Origin: Vibrio celticus
Lineage (GTDB): Bacteria > Pseudomonadota > Gammaproteobacteria > Enterobacterales > Vibrionaceae
Reading direction: 5' to 3'
Length of the DNA stretch: 64,000 bases
Assembly: GCF_024347335.1 (NCBI RefSeq)
Contig: NZ_AP025463.1
Location: 372,001 to 436,000 of the forward strand
Below are positions 26,736-36,924 of this stretch, in pieces (position 1 is the first letter of the stretch; each line of letters starts with the position of its first letter). The notes under the pieces are model-generated. The model saw only the letters and a list, made by a program, of their open reading frames with translations. It was not told the DNA's origin and made no database searches. The position numbers were made by a program, and so were the translations under genes.

Positions 26736-29609
26736 TTAAAGCGCAGCGATTGTCGCTTTTTGCTCTTCAAGCTTCACAAGAGTCTCTTGGTAGCCTTCAA
26801 GCTTTTCACGCTCTTTCGCGATAACGGCTTCTGGTGCTTTAGCAACGAAACCTTCGTTACCTAGCTTACCTTCGATACGCTTAATCTCGCCGTGAGTCTT
26901 AGCAACTTCTTTATCTAGACGAGCAAGCTCAGCATCTTTATCGATAAGACCTGCCATTGGGATCATTAGCTCAGATTTGCCAACCAGCTTAGTTGCACAA
27001 GCTGGAGTCTCTTCGCCGTCCGCAAGAACTTTAATATCGTCTAGCTTAGCTAGAGAAGTCAGAACGATCTTGTTTGCTTCGATACGAGCTGCATCTTTCT
27101 CATCCGCTACTTTGATCATTACTTCTAAGCCTTGGCTTGGTGCAATGTCGTATTCCGCACGTAGGTTACGGATAGCAGTGATGAAAGTCTTAACCCATTC
27201 GATGTCGTCAACGATCTCAGCATTGAAGTTAGCTTCATTAAACTGAGGAAGCGCTTGAGTCATGATCGTCTCGCCTTCAACGCCATCTACTAGCGGCTTA
27301 ACGCTCTGCCAGATAGATTCAGTGATGTAAGGAAGAACAGGGTGAGCAAGACGCAGAGTCTTTTCAAGAACCGTGATAAGCGTGTAACGAGTCGCTTGTT
27401 GTTGAGCTTCAGTACCTTTCCAAAGAACAGGTTTAGTTAGCTCTAGGTACCAGTCACAGAATTGGTTCCAGATGAATTCGTAAAGCGTGTTTGCTGCCAT
27501 ATCTAGACGGTAGTTGTCTAGGTGAGCATTAAACTCTTTCGCTGCAACTTCAAACTGAGACTCAATCCACTTGTCTGCTAGAGAGAATTCCATGTTTGCA
27601 CGGTCTTCTACAGACAGTGACATGCCACAGTCGTGCTCTTCTGTGTTCATTAGTACGTAACGGCTTGCGTTCCATAGCTTGTTACAGAAGTTACGGTAAC
27701 CTTCAAGACGCTTCATATCCCAGTTGATATCACGGCCAGTTGAAGCCATAGCAGCAAGAGTGAAACGCAGCGCATCAGTACCGTATGGTTCGATACCATT
27801 TTCGAAAGTCTTACGTGTCGCTTTTTCGATCTTAGCAGCCAGTTTTGGTTGCATCATGTTGCCACAACGCTTCTCTACTAGCTCTTCAAGGCCGATGCCG
27901 TCAATCATGTCGATTGGGTCAAGTACGTTACCTTTCGACTTAGACATCTTGTCGCCGTTTTCATCACGGATAAGACCCGTCATGTAAACAGTTTTGAAAG
28001 GTACTTGAGCCTTGCCATCTTCGTCTTTCACGAAGTGCATGGTCATCATGATCATACGAGCAACCCAGAAGAAGATAATATCAAAACCAGATACTAGTAC
28101 TTCTGATGGGTGGAATGTTTTCAGTGCTTCAGTATCTTCAGGCCAGCCTTGTGTGCCGAACGTCCAAAGTGCAGAAGAGAACCAAGTATCCAGTACGTCG
28201 TCGTCTTGCTTAAGCACAACAACAGGCGCTAGGTTGTTCTTTTCACGAACTTCTTCTTCAGTGCGACCTACGTAAACTTTACCATCGTTGTCGTACCATG
28301 CTGGGATACGGTGGCCCCACCAAAGTTGACGAGAGATACACCAGTCTTGCACGTCACGCATCCACGCGAAGTACATGTTTTCGTACTGCTTAGGTACGAA
28401 TTGGATTTGGCCATCTTCAACGGCTTTAACTGCAGGTTCTGCAAGCGGTGCTGTACGTACGTACCATTGGTCAGTCAGCATTGGTTCGATAACTACACCA
28501 CCACGGTCGCCGTAAGGAACCGTTAGGTCGTGATCTTTGATCTCTTCAAGAAGACCAAGTTCATCGAATTCAGCAACGATAGCTTTACGTGCAGCAAAAC
28601 GCTCCATGCCTTGGTACTTAGCAGGGATGTCCGTTGAGTAAACATCGCTTTCTTCGCCGTTCGTTGTGAAGACTTCAGCAGCATCACGGATATCAGCGTT
28701 GAACGTTAGGATGTTGATCATCGGTAGGTTGTTGCGCTTACCTACTTCGTAATCGTTAAAGTCATGAGCTGGAGTGATCTTCACACAACCCGTACCTTTT
28801 TCCATGTCTGCGTGCTCATCGCCTACGATAGGGATAAGACGGTTTACAACAGGAAGTAGGATTTCTTTGCCGATAAGATCTTTGTAACGAGGATCTTCTG
28901 GGTTAACAGCAACACCAGTATCACCAAGCATGGTTTCAGGACGAGTAGTCGCAACAACGATGTAGTCTTTACCATCAGCCGTTTTAACGCCGTTCGCTAG
29001 CGGGTAGCGGAAGTGCCACATGAAACCTTTTTTGTCTTTGTTTTCAACTTCAAGATCCGAGATTGCAGTGTGCAGTTTAGGATCCCAGTTTACTAGACGT
29101 TTACCACGGTAGATTAGGTCTTCTTCGTAAAGACGAACAAACACTTCTTGGGTCGCAGCTGATAGGCCGTCATCCATAGTGAATCGCTCACGATCCCAAT
29201 CTACAGATGCACCAAGACGACGAAGTTGTTGAGTGATCGTGCCACCTGATTCGCCTTTCCATTCCCAGATCTTGTCGATGAAAGCTTCACGGCCGTAGTC
29301 GTGTTTTGTTTTGCCTTCTTCAGCAGCAATCTTACGCTCAACAACCATTTGAGTTGCGATACCAGCGTGGTCAGTACCCACTTGCCAAAGCGTGTTTTTG
29401 CCTTTCATACGTTGAGCACGGATAAGCGTATCCATGATCGTATCTTGGAACGCGTGACCCATGTGTAGGCTGCCAGTGACGTTCGGTGGCGGGATCATGA
29501 TGCTGTAAGCTTCTTTTGATGTGTCACCGTGTGGCTTAAAGTAGCCTTTCTCTTCCCAAGTCTTATACAGAGCTTGTTCGATTGATGTTGGGTTGTATGT
29601 CTTTTCCAT
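26736..29609 (-). CDS. valS: Valyl-tRNA synthetase
   Basis: 957-residue class I aminoacyl-tRNA synthetase charging tRNA-Val. HIGH-type signature PPPNVTGSLHMGHAF, the editing (CP1) domain and KMSKS (DKMSKSKGNVLDP), anticodon-binding domain, and a C-terminal coiled coil rich in Lys/Glu. I start at ATG 29609 (MEKTYNPTSIEQ), the usual N terminus; the frame is open 42 bp further upstream. holC and pepA lie upstream on the same strand, as in E. coli. Confidence 0.97.
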   Translation of the reverse strand: MEKTYNPTSIEQALYKTWEEKGYFKPHGDTSKEAYSIMIPPPNVTGSLHMGHAFQDTIMDTLIRAQRMKGKNTLWQVGTDHAGIATQMVVERKIAAEEGKTKHDYGREAFIDKIWEWKGESGGTITQQLRRLGASVDWDRERFTMDDGLSAATQEVFVRLYEEDLIYRGKRLVNWDPKLHTAISDLEVENKDKKGFMWHFRYPLANGVKTADGKDYIVVATTRPETMLGDTGVAVNPEDPRYKDLIGKEILLPVVNRLIPIVGDEHADMEKGTGCVKITPAHDFNDYEVGKRNNLPMINILTFNADIRDAAEVFTTNGEESDVYSTDIPAKYQGMERFAARKAIVAEFDELGLLEEIKDHDLTVPYGDRGGVVIEPMLTDQWYVRTAPLAEPAVKAVEDGQIQFVPKQYENMYFAWMRDVQDWCISRQLWWGHRIPAWYDNDGKVYVGRTEEEVREKNNLAPVVVLKQDDDVLDTWFSSALWTFGTQGWPEDTEALKTFHPSEVLVSGFDIIFFWVARMIMMTMHFVKDEDGKAQVPFKTVYMTGLIRDENGDKMSKSKGNVLDPIDMIDGIGLEELVEKRCGNMMQPKLAAKIEKATRKTFENGIEPYGTDALRFTLAAMASTGRDINWDMKRLEGYRNFCNKLWNASRYVLMNTEEHDCGMSLSVEDRANMEFSLADKWIESQFEVAAKEFNAHLDNYRLDMAANTLYEFIWNQFCDWYLELTKPVLWKGTEAQQQATRYTLITVLEKTLRLAHPVLPYITESIWQSVKPLVDGVEGETIMTQALPQFNEANFNAEIVDDIEWVKTFITAIRNLRAEYDIAPSQGLEVMIKVADEKDAARIEANKIVLTSLAKLDDIKVLADGEETPACATKLVGKSELMIPMAGLIDKDAELARLDKEVAKTHGEIKRIEGKLGNEGFVAKAPEAVIAKEREKLEGYQETLVKLEEQKATIAAL

Positions 29610-29711
29610 AGTGCTCTTAAACGGATACTGTGAATGGTTAATCGTGGTCAAACTTCATAAGTGAAGCTTCTTGAATCTAAATCCAAAGATAGCTTTAACT
29701 ATGAGGTTTGA

Positions 29712-30161
29712 CTATGGATGTTGAATCTCGATAGTTTGTAGCTGATATCCAGCCTGACGGTAAATTTTATACCTTTCTCGAGCGAGTTGCTTAGCTTTTT
29801 CTTCGCAAGGGACGAAGTCTATCACCTGAGCAAAGGCGTTCGCAAAGGTTGTATGATTATCGGCCAGATTAATTACGAGCTGACGATTCCAATTATGTTT
29901 TACGCCTTGATAGCCAATTTCGATATTGGTTGAATACTTCGGGCCTTCGCCAACCAAGTTGTGCGCAATAAACTCACTGGGTTCGACTTGCCAAAAAACT
30001 TCAGCAATACGCTCGGCATGCTCTTTATCATTACCGTTGAGATAAAGTTTAGCGCCTTGTTTTGCAAAGTGCTGAGCAAGAAACAGCACATAGTGAGCAA
30101 AACCATCTTCGCTGGCTTGCGGGCTGTCTGAAGGCACAATGTAAAATGTAGCAGTCTGCAT
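29712..30161 (-). CDS. holC: DNA polymerase III chi subunit
   Basis: 149-residue HolC. Chi binds psi (HolD) and SSB and links the clamp loader to SSB-coated DNA. Begins MQTATFYIVPSDS and contains the FVPCEEKAKQLARERYK C-terminal region typical of the family. It sits between pepA and valS, a conserved order. Confidence 0.92.
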   Translation of the reverse strand: MQTATFYIVPSDSPQASEDGFAHYVLFLAQHFAKQGAKLYLNGNDKEHAERIAEVFWQVEPSEFIAHNLVGEGPKYSTNIEIGYQGVKHNWNRQLVINLADNHTTFANAFAQVIDFVPCEEKAKQLARERYKIYRQAGYQLQTIEIQHP

Positions 30162-30234
30162 ACTTAATACTCGAACTTAAAATCGTGGATATCAATGTTA
30201 CTTGGTTAACAGGGTCTAACAAATAGCGCTTATT

Positions 30235-30258
30235 AAAAAAGGGCCCGTAGGCCCTTCT
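30235..30258 (-). terminator. Terminator after pepA
   Basis: Minus strand: AAGGGCC, loop TACG, GGCCCTT, followed by a six-T run. It lies in front of holC. Confidence 0.82.
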
Positions 30259-30260
30259 TA

Positions 30261-31781
30261 TTATTTTGAAGATTGCTCTTCAGTCTCTTGGCCGCTGCGG
30301 TTCAATAAGAATTGGACTAGCATTGAGACAGGACGACCTGTCGAGCCTTTCGCTGCGCCTGACTTCCAAGCTGTACCAGCACTGTCGATGTGTGCCCAGT
30401 GGTACTTCTTAGTGAATTTAGACAGGAAGCAACCAGCAGTAATTGTGCCGCCAGGACGGCCACCGATGTTCGCCATATCAGCGAATGGGCTGTTTAGCTG
30501 CTCATGGTACTCGTCTGCCATTGGTAGACGCCATGCACGGTCACTTGCTTGCTCAGAAGCATTAACAAGTTCGTGAGAAAGTGGGTTGTGGTTCGATAGA
30601 ACGCCACTGATGTGGTGACCCAGAGCGATAACACATGCGCCAGTTAGCGTAGCAACATCGACAACACAGTCAGGTTCAAAACGCTCAACGTAAGTTAGAG
30701 CATCACATAGAACCAAGCGACCTTCAGCATCAGTGTTGAGTACTTCAACCGTTTGGCCTGACATTGTCGTTAGGATATCACCTGGACGGTAAGCATTGCT
30801 GCCTGGCATGTTTTCACAACCTGCTAGGATACCAACCACGTTAATCGGCAGGTTAAGCTTAGCCAGTGCTTTCATTGTACCGAATACAGACGCCGCACCA
30901 CACATGTCGTACTTCATCTCATCCATGCCTTCACCAGGCTTAAGCGAGATGCCGCCTGAATCGAAAGTCAGACCTTTACCGACTAATACAATCGGCTTCG
31001 CATCTGGATCCGGAGCGCCTTTGTATTCCATGATAGACATCATAGATTCATTTTTAGAGCCACGGCCTACAGCTAGGTATGATGTCATACCCAGTTTTTC
31101 CATCTCTTCTTCGCCAATGATCTTAGTCTTCACTGTCTCGTAATCGTCAGCTAAACGGCGAGCTTGAGAAGCAAGATAAGCAGGGTTTGCGATGTTTGGT
31201 GGCATGTTGCCTAAATCTTTAGACGCTTTTACACCTGAAGCAATAGCAAGGCCGTGAGAAATAGCTTTCTCACCCAGGCTCAATTCGCGGCGTGTTGGTA
31301 CGTTGAATACCAATTTACGTAGTGGGCGACGAGTCTCTGGTTTGTTGCTCTTGAATTGGTCGAATGTGTAAAGACCATCTTTAGTCGCTTCTACTGCTTG
31401 GCGAACTTTCCAATAAGTGTCGCGACCTTTAACGTGAAGTTCTGTAAGGAAACATACTGCTTCCATAGAACCTGTTTCGTTTAGTGTGCTGATGGTTTTT
31501 TGGATAATTTCTTTGTATTGACGCTCGCCTAGCTCACGTTCTTTACCACAGCCTACTAGTAGAACACGTTCTGAAAGTACACCAGGTACTTGATGCAGTA
31601 GTAGCATCTGGCCAGGTTTACCCTCTAGATCACCGCGACGAAGCAGTGAACTAATGTAGCCATCGCTAATCTTATCTAATTGCTCGGCTACTGGAGAAAG
31701 GCGGCGCGGTTCGAATACACCGACAACGATACATGCGCTGCGCTGTTTCTCTGGGCTGCCACTTTTTACACTGAACTCCAT
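30261..31781 (-). CDS. pepA: Cytosol aminopeptidase PepA
   Basis: 506-residue M17 leucyl aminopeptidase, a hexamer with two metal ions per subunit. Metal-binding and catalytic stretches: GLTFDSGGISLKP, MKYDMCGAA and the family signature NTDAEGRL. In E. coli PepA also binds DNA in Xer recombination at cer and in carAB control. Divergent from lptF. Confidence 0.96.
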   Translation of the reverse strand: MEFSVKSGSPEKQRSACIVVGVFEPRRLSPVAEQLDKISDGYISSLLRRGDLEGKPGQMLLLHQVPGVLSERVLLVGCGKERELGERQYKEIIQKTISTLNETGSMEAVCFLTELHVKGRDTYWKVRQAVEATKDGLYTFDQFKSNKPETRRPLRKLVFNVPTRRELSLGEKAISHGLAIASGVKASKDLGNMPPNIANPAYLASQARRLADDYETVKTKIIGEEEMEKLGMTSYLAVGRGSKNESMMSIMEYKGAPDPDAKPIVLVGKGLTFDSGGISLKPGEGMDEMKYDMCGAASVFGTMKALAKLNLPINVVGILAGCENMPGSNAYRPGDILTTMSGQTVEVLNTDAEGRLVLCDALTYVERFEPDCVVDVATLTGACVIALGHHISGVLSNHNPLSHELVNASEQASDRAWRLPMADEYHEQLNSPFADMANIGGRPGGTITAGCFLSKFTKKYHWAHIDSAGTAWKSGAAKGSTGRPVSMLVQFLLNRSGQETEEQSSK

Positions 31782-31973
31782 GCGTACTCCTACATCCTGA
31801 AGACAAATCGAACTAAATGTTAGATAATGGGTTCTTACTTGTTGGATCCTATAATGGAACTAACCTTAAAGAAGAACGCTAACACTTAGCTAAAAATTTA
31901 AAAAAATAAAAGGTTCAACGGGAAATTATAGTGATTCAATCAAAAAAACAAGTTTTGTATAGGTAATTTGAGC

Positions 31974-33074
31974 GTGATTATTGTTAGATATTTGATCCGC
32001 GAGACAATCAAGAGCCAATTTGCGATCTTTTTTGTTCTCTTTCTCGTGTTTCTCAGCCAAAAATTCATCAGTGTTTTAGCGGACGCCTCTGATGGTGATA
32101 TCCCTGCAAGTCTAATATTGTCGATTGTTGGCTTAAATATGCCAGCGATGGGCTTGTTGATGCTTCCACTCAGTATCTATATTGGTATTTTGCTCACTTT
32201 TGGACGCCTTTACGCTGAAAGTGAAATAGTGGTCATGAACGCCACCGGTATTGGTAATAAATTCCTGATCCAATCTGCACTTTACCTTGCTTTGATTACG
32301 GCGACAGTTGCTGCCTTTAACTCATTTTGGTTATCTCCTTGGTCACAAGACAAAGTTGAACAAATGTATGAAGAAGTAGCCGCAGAGAACAGCGTTGATT
32401 TATTACCGAAAGGCAAATTCGAAGGTACACCGGATGGTTCTTCTGTGGTGTTTATTGATGATATCGACGGTAATAAATTAGAAAATGTGTTCGTTGCTCA
32501 AATGCGCCCGCGTGATTCTGTACTGCCAAGTGTGATGTTCTCGAAGTCGGGAGATGTAAAAGAGCTCAGTGATGGTCGCCAAGTTATCGTGATGTACGAT
32601 GGCACTCGTCATGAAGGTGTGCCTACACGCCTTGATTATATGGTGACACACTTTGAAGAATACGAAGGCCTGATCGGTCAACGTGAAGTTGAGAAGAAAG
32701 GTCGAGACTGGGAAGCCATCCCTACGCTTGAACTGATTGGTAACTCAAATAATAGTGCGAAAGCAGAGTTGCAATGGCGTATTTCTTTGGTACTTTGTAT
32801 TCCATTGTTGACCATGCTTGTCGTGCCACTGTCTGCGGTCAACCCTCGACAAGGTCGTTTTGCGAAAATCGGCCCAGCAATACTGATTTATCTCACCTAT
32901 TTCTTAGCAATCAGTGCAACTAAATCTTCAATTGAAGAGGGGAGCATTCCTGCGGTAATCGGCATGTGGCCAATTAATGCGTTATTGTTATTTATCGCGA
33001 TTGGTGCAAACTTTATGGATAGCGTGCCAGTAAGGCGTTTGAAAGAAAAATTCAAGAATAAGAGGTTGGCTTAA
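31974..33074 (+). CDS. lptF: LPS export permease LptF
   Basis: Inner-membrane half of LptB2FG that extracts LPS. About 366 residues: three membrane segments at the N terminus, a periplasmic beta-jellyroll (about 140-265), then three more membrane segments. The start GTG at 31974 gives MIIVRYLIRETIKSQ, matching the family N terminus; a TTG at 31968 is the only upstream alternative. lptG follows after 3 bp. Confidence 0.95.
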   Translation: MIIVRYLIRETIKSQFAIFFVLFLVFLSQKFISVLADASDGDIPASLILSIVGLNMPAMGLLMLPLSIYIGILLTFGRLYAESEIVVMNATGIGNKFLIQSALYLALITATVAAFNSFWLSPWSQDKVEQMYEEVAAENSVDLLPKGKFEGTPDGSSVVFIDDIDGNKLENVFVAQMRPRDSVLPSVMFSKSGDVKELSDGRQVIVMYDGTRHEGVPTRLDYMVTHFEEYEGLIGQREVEKKGRDWEAIPTLELIGNSNNSAKAELQWRISLVLCIPLLTMLVVPLSAVNPRQGRFAKIGPAILIYLTYFLAISATKSSIEEGSIPAVIGMWPINALLLFIAIGANFMDSVPVRRLKEKFKNKRLA

Positions 33075-33077
33075 GCC

Positions 33078-34148
33078 GTGTTTAAGATTCTCGATTTATA
33101 TATAGGCAGAACCATCATCGCAACGACGTCACTGGTATTGGTGACGTTTGTTGGTCTCTCTGGGATCATCAAGTATGTAGAGCAGCTGAGAAAAGTTGGC
33201 CGTGGTACATACGATCTATTACAAGCGCTGTACTTTGTTTTACTGAGTATCCCTCGTGATATCGAAATGTTCTTTCCAATGGCTGCATTGCTTGGCGCGT
33301 TGATTGGACTTGGTATGCTTGCTGCAAGTTCTGAGCTTGTCGTTATGCAGGCAGCTGGTTTCTCTAAGTTGGATATCGGCCTATCGGTACTTAAAACGGC
33401 TATTCCACTGATGATCGTGGTGACATTGCTTGGTCAATGGGGAGCACCGCAAGCGCAGAAGATGGCTCGTGATTTAAGAACCATCTCGATTGCTGGTGGT
33501 AATATTATTTCGACGCAAAGTGGGGTCTGGGCTCGTGATGCCAATGACTTCATCTTTATTGTCAAAATCGATGACCAGAAGCTATATGGTATGAACATGT
33601 GGCGCTTTGATGAAAACAAGGCACTTAAGACCGCTATTTATTCTGACGAAGTTGATTACGTTGGAGACAACGTGTGGACGATGAAGGATGTAGAGATCAC
33701 GTCTTTTGAAAATGAGCTTCAAATTACCAAAGAAAGCCTACCGACTTACTCTTGGGAAACCTCATTAGCTCCAGATAAGTTGGCGATAGTAACGGTTAAA
33801 CCAGAAGAGCTATCGTTAAGTGGGTTGTATGATTATGTTTCTTATCTGAAGGCGTCGGAGCAAGACGCATCACGCTATGAATTAGCGCTGTGGCGAAAGA
33901 TAACTCAGCCAATTTCGATCGCGGTTATGATGTTGATGGCACTGTCGTTTATCTTTGGTCCTTTGCGTAGCGTGACCATGGGGGCGAGGATTTTGTCAGG
34001 TGTTATTGCTGGCTTTACCTTCTATATATCCAGTGAGTTCTTTGGCCCGGTGAGTTTGGTTTATCAAATACCGCCTGCCTTTGGCGCAATAGCCCCGAGC
34101 GTGGTATTCCTTGGAATTGCCATCATGCTCTTGAGGCGGAAACTGTAA
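33078..34148 (+). CDS. lptG: LPS export permease LptG
   Basis: 356-residue partner of LptF with the same topology: six membrane segments split by a periplasmic jellyroll (about 135-260). Begins with GTG (MFKILDLYIGRTI). A strong terminator follows. LptB, LptA and LptC are at 8.4-10.2 kb in this window. Confidence 0.95.
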   Translation: MFKILDLYIGRTIIATTSLVLVTFVGLSGIIKYVEQLRKVGRGTYDLLQALYFVLLSIPRDIEMFFPMAALLGALIGLGMLAASSELVVMQAAGFSKLDIGLSVLKTAIPLMIVVTLLGQWGAPQAQKMARDLRTISIAGGNIISTQSGVWARDANDFIFIVKIDDQKLYGMNMWRFDENKALKTAIYSDEVDYVGDNVWTMKDVEITSFENELQITKESLPTYSWETSLAPDKLAIVTVKPEELSLSGLYDYVSYLKASEQDASRYELALWRKITQPISIAVMMLMALSFIFGPLRSVTMGARILSGVIAGFTFYISSEFFGPVSLVYQIPPAFGAIAPSVVFLGIAIMLLRRKL

Positions 34149-34153
34149 ATAGT

Positions 34154-34183
34154 AAAAAGGAAGGCATAACGCCTTCCTTTTTT
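34154..34183. terminator. Bidirectional terminator lptG / RDD gene
   Basis: Stem AAAAAGGAAGGC / GCCTTCCTTTTT with an ATAA-type loop; A and T runs serve both convergent genes. Confidence 0.88.
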
Positions 34184-34212
34184 GATCTTGATTGGAGCTA
34201 ACTTAAATCACG

Positions 34213-34689
34213 CTAACGTGCTTGTGGTAACACAACGACTTCAGTCTTGGCCCAGATATCGTGAAAGCCGCGCTTTTCAGGATCGAATGGAACACATAGG
34301 TTTGCCAATCCAAAACCTGAAGTACCTAAGCGAATCAACGCCTGAGTTACTGTGATAGCCGAGCCATCTTTGTTTTGAACGCGCAGCTTCCAAGCTCTCA
34401 TGCCGAGAGTCTGACCAGCTCTAGTCCAGAAGAACACGAAGAAATATACCCAAACGGCCACTAAGTAAAAGGTGTATGCAGGGCTCCAAATCGGATGGTT
34501 GGTTAAGAAGTCACTAACATCGGCATATCCGCTGTGGTTAAAAATGCCGAGAGCCATGAGCGCATGCAGCAGAGCGACAATGACGCCAGCCGCCAACATT
34601 TCAATAGCGATTACGATCAGAGCGTCGTAGAACAAGGCACCAAATCGGCGCATGACTCCTGCTGGTGGCAGAGTATTTGTTGATGTCAT
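34213..34689 (-). CDS. RDD-family membrane protein
   Basis: 158 residues with the RDD-family opening (RRFGALFYDALIVIAIEMLA: Arg and Asp at the first helix) and three to four hydrophobic segments; GQTLGMRAWKLRVQNKDG is the second conserved block. Some RDD proteins act in Na+ or compatible-solute handling, but the role here is unknown. Single gene, convergent with lptG. Confidence 0.82.
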   Translation of the reverse strand: MTSTNTLPPAGVMRRFGALFYDALIVIAIEMLAAGVIVALLHALMALGIFNHSGYADVSDFLTNHPIWSPAYTFYLVAVWVYFFVFFWTRAGQTLGMRAWKLRVQNKDGSAITVTQALIRLGTSGFGLANLCVPFDPEKRGFHDIWAKTEVVVLPQAR

Positions 34690-34821
34690 GTGTTATTACT
34701 TCTTTAAAAATTGAGGCGTCAGAATATAGTTTAAGGCTTAGCCTGAAAAGAGACATGACGCACAGCTTATGACTTAGTGGCGAAATTATCGGCAAACACA
34801 CATGAATTCAAGTTTTTATAC

Positions 34822-34849
34822 TTGCCACATCGGTTCGCATACGTATAAT
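34822..34849 (+). promoter_or_regulatory. Promoter of tRNA-Leu
   Basis: TTGCCA (34822-34827), 16-bp spacer, perfect TATAAT (34844-34849), 34 bp before the mature tRNA 5' end. Confidence 0.75.
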
Positions 34850-34883
34850 GCCAAACATCGAAAGGGCAATGCCCCAAGATAAT

Positions 34884-34968
34884 GCCGGTATGGTGAAATT
34901 GGTATACACGACGGATTCAAAATCCGTTGCCTTCGGGCGTGGCGGTTCAAGTCCGCCTACCGGTACCA
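34884..34968 (+). tRNA. tRNA-Leu (anticodon CAA)
   Basis: 85 nt with encoded CCA. The anticodon loop TTCAAAA on stem ACGGA/TCCGT gives CAA. The long variable arm (GCCTTCGGGC) is typical of tRNA-Leu. The acceptor stem pairs GCCGGTA with TACCGGT, including a G-U end pair. Its T-arm and 3' end are duplicated at 36963. Confidence 0.93.
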
Positions 34969-35029
34969 TATTTAGATAAAGCCCTGATCAGAAATGGTCG
35001 GGGCTTTGTTGTATCTGGGATATAGGAAG
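34951..35029 (+). repeat. First copy of tRNA-Leu 3' repeat
   Basis: 79 bp from the tRNA-Leu T-arm through its terminator to GGATATAGGAAG; 77 of 79 identical to 36963-37041. With 36925-36963 it formed one unit of a roughly 119-bp tandem duplication before the intron inserted. Confidence 0.85.
34978..35008 (+). terminator. Terminator after tRNA-Leu
   Basis: Stem AAAGCCCTGATC / GGTCGGGGCTTT with G-U pairs, followed by GTTGT. Repeated at 36990-37020 in the duplicated unit. Confidence 0.75.
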
Positions 35030-35030
35030 T

Positions 35031-36923
35031 GTGCCGCAGGCACATAGGTTAGCAGCATAAGGATGTGTTTCTAGTCTTGAGCATAAGCTCATGAAGAGAT
35101 GGTGGTAGGTCCACCGAAGTCTGCTGTCGGAAGCTGGCTTCAAACCACTTCAAGTGGCTGTCATTAAGAGTGATGGTCATAAGCGTTGAAGTAAAAGTAC
35201 GAACTCAAGTTCGGCAGGTAGGGTACAAAGAGATGAGTTATAGCGAACCTATGTTGACGCGTCGTAATCCAGAGACTGACATCAAAATCGAGGGCGTTTC
35301 TATCTCTCGAGATAAGTTTGCAGGTTAATTCCGAATGCTGTGTAAGCGGTGTCCGGCGTATAGTGGGCATGACTTTGTATCGGGCTCTTTGTGGGAACTG
35401 CGGGAACCAGTCATCACAATGCTAAGGAAGAAGTACAAGTAACTGAATTTATGAGTATGAGAGTACCGATGTGTGATACTGGGACGGAGCAACTCGTAGT
35501 AGTGTTGAAGTGTTTGTAATGAACATGGAGCGAAGGGTTGCGTCAAGCTGCTTGCATGTTTAGCTCAACTACCAAATGGTAGGAGGAAGCTATAGATGGA
35601 AGCAAAACCATTTACCATTTCAAAGTGGGCAGTGAAGCACGCCTACGAATTAGTTAAAGCTAATAAAGGAAGTGCAGGAGTTGATAATCAATCTATTGAA
35701 GGTTTCGAAAGAAATCTAAAAGGTAATCTTTATAAGATCTGGAATCGATTATCTTCTGGCACCTATTTTCCACCTCCAGTTAAAGCGGTAAGTATACCGA
35801 AGAAAAGTGGAGGAGAACGGATTTTAGGTATACCAACGGTAAGCGATCGGATCGCACAAATGGTCGTAAAACTTGAATTTGAGCCAAAGGTTGAGCGGAT
35901 CTTTTTGCCAGACTCATATGGGTATAGACCTAATAAATCAGCGCTTGATGCTATAGGTGTCACTCGTAAGCGATGTTGGAACTATAACTGGGTACTTGAG
36001 TTTGATATTAAAGGGCTGTTCGATAACATTCGGCATGATCTGTTACTTAAAGCGGTATATAAACACACCAATCTCACTTGGGTAAGGTTGTATATAGAGC
36101 GCTGGCTAGTAGCACCGATGCAAATGGAAGATGGCGACCTCAAAACTAGGCAGATGGGGACACCGCAAGGTGGCGTTATTAGCCCTGTATTAGCGAACCT
36201 ATTTCTACATTATGTTTTTGATAAATGGCTACAAAAGCATTTCCCCAAAACATTATGGTGCCGTTATGCTGATGATGGTTTGGTTCATTGTAATACTGAA
36301 AGCGAAGCTCAGCAGATGCTTGAGGCTCTGAAAGCTCGTTTTGAGGATTGTGGACTTGAGCTCCACCCCACAAAAACCAAAATAGTATATTGTAAAGATG
36401 GGAGTAGAAAAGGTGATTCGGAACATACCAGTTTCGACTTTCTTGGCTATACCTTTATGCGTAGGGTTTGCAAAAACTGGAAACGCAATAGCTTATTTTT
36501 TAAGCTTCTCGCCGGCAGTGAGCAAATCAGCATTAAAATCAATGAGATTGAAAATTAGAAAGTTACGAGTGCGGATGAAAACAGAACTTAGCATAGCGCA
36601 AATGGCTAAGTGGTTAAACCCAATGATAAACGGGTGGATCAACTACTATGGTCGCTACTATCGCTCGGCACTGTATGGCATGTGCAGGCACGTAAATAAA
36701 GCTCTGGTTCGTTGGGCGAGACGAAAGTTTAAGCCATTACGACGTCACAAAACACAAGCAATGAGATTCTTGGAAAGGATTTCAGAGCAGAACCCCCACT
36801 TGTTTGCCCATTGGAAGCAAGGAATGTTAGGTGCGTTTGCTTGATGGGAGCGGTATGAATTGAGAGGTTCACGTACCGTTCTGCGAGAGGCTGTGGGGGA
36901 AGCTCCCACGGTCTACTCACCAC
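35031..36923 (+). mobile_element. Group II intron
   Basis: About 1.9 kb. It starts GTGCCG, close to the GUGYG 5' consensus. The 5' 560 nt are non-coding ribozyme sequence before the maturase gene. Domain V is recognisable at 36846-36881 (GAGCGGTATG ... CACGTACCGTTC), followed by a domain VI stem with CTACT and a 3' end near CTCAC (36920). Ends are uncertain by about 3 nt; comparison with the uninterrupted repeat at 36963-37082 places the insertion between GGAAG and TTGCC. It lies downstream of the tRNA-Leu terminator, in the same orientation. Confidence 0.85.
35596..36844 (+). pseudogene. ltrA: Group II intron reverse transcriptase/maturase, frameshifted
   Basis: Frame 1 (35596-36558) carries the RT domain: LGIPTVSDRIAQ, GYRPNKSALDA, DIKGLFDNI, MGTPQGGVISP, catalytic RYADD and GLELHPTKTK, up to FLGYTF. 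The maturase (X) domain continues in the next frame to 36844 (FNP-type LNPMINGWINYYGRYYRSAL, then FAHWKQG). The two join if one T is removed from a T6 run at 36495-36500, giving about 415 residues. No HNH endonuclease domain follows, as in introns that use replication-fork targets. The single homopolymer change may be a sequence error, because similar indels occur in the rRNA genes here. Confidence 0.85.
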
Positions 36924-36924
36924 A

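Noticed and set aside
35596..36844. Reverse transcriptase considered as a retron or diversity-generating element
   Set aside because: The LtrA-type maturase domain and the domain V/VI sequence just downstream identify a group II intron; no variable repeat or retron RNA structure was seen.
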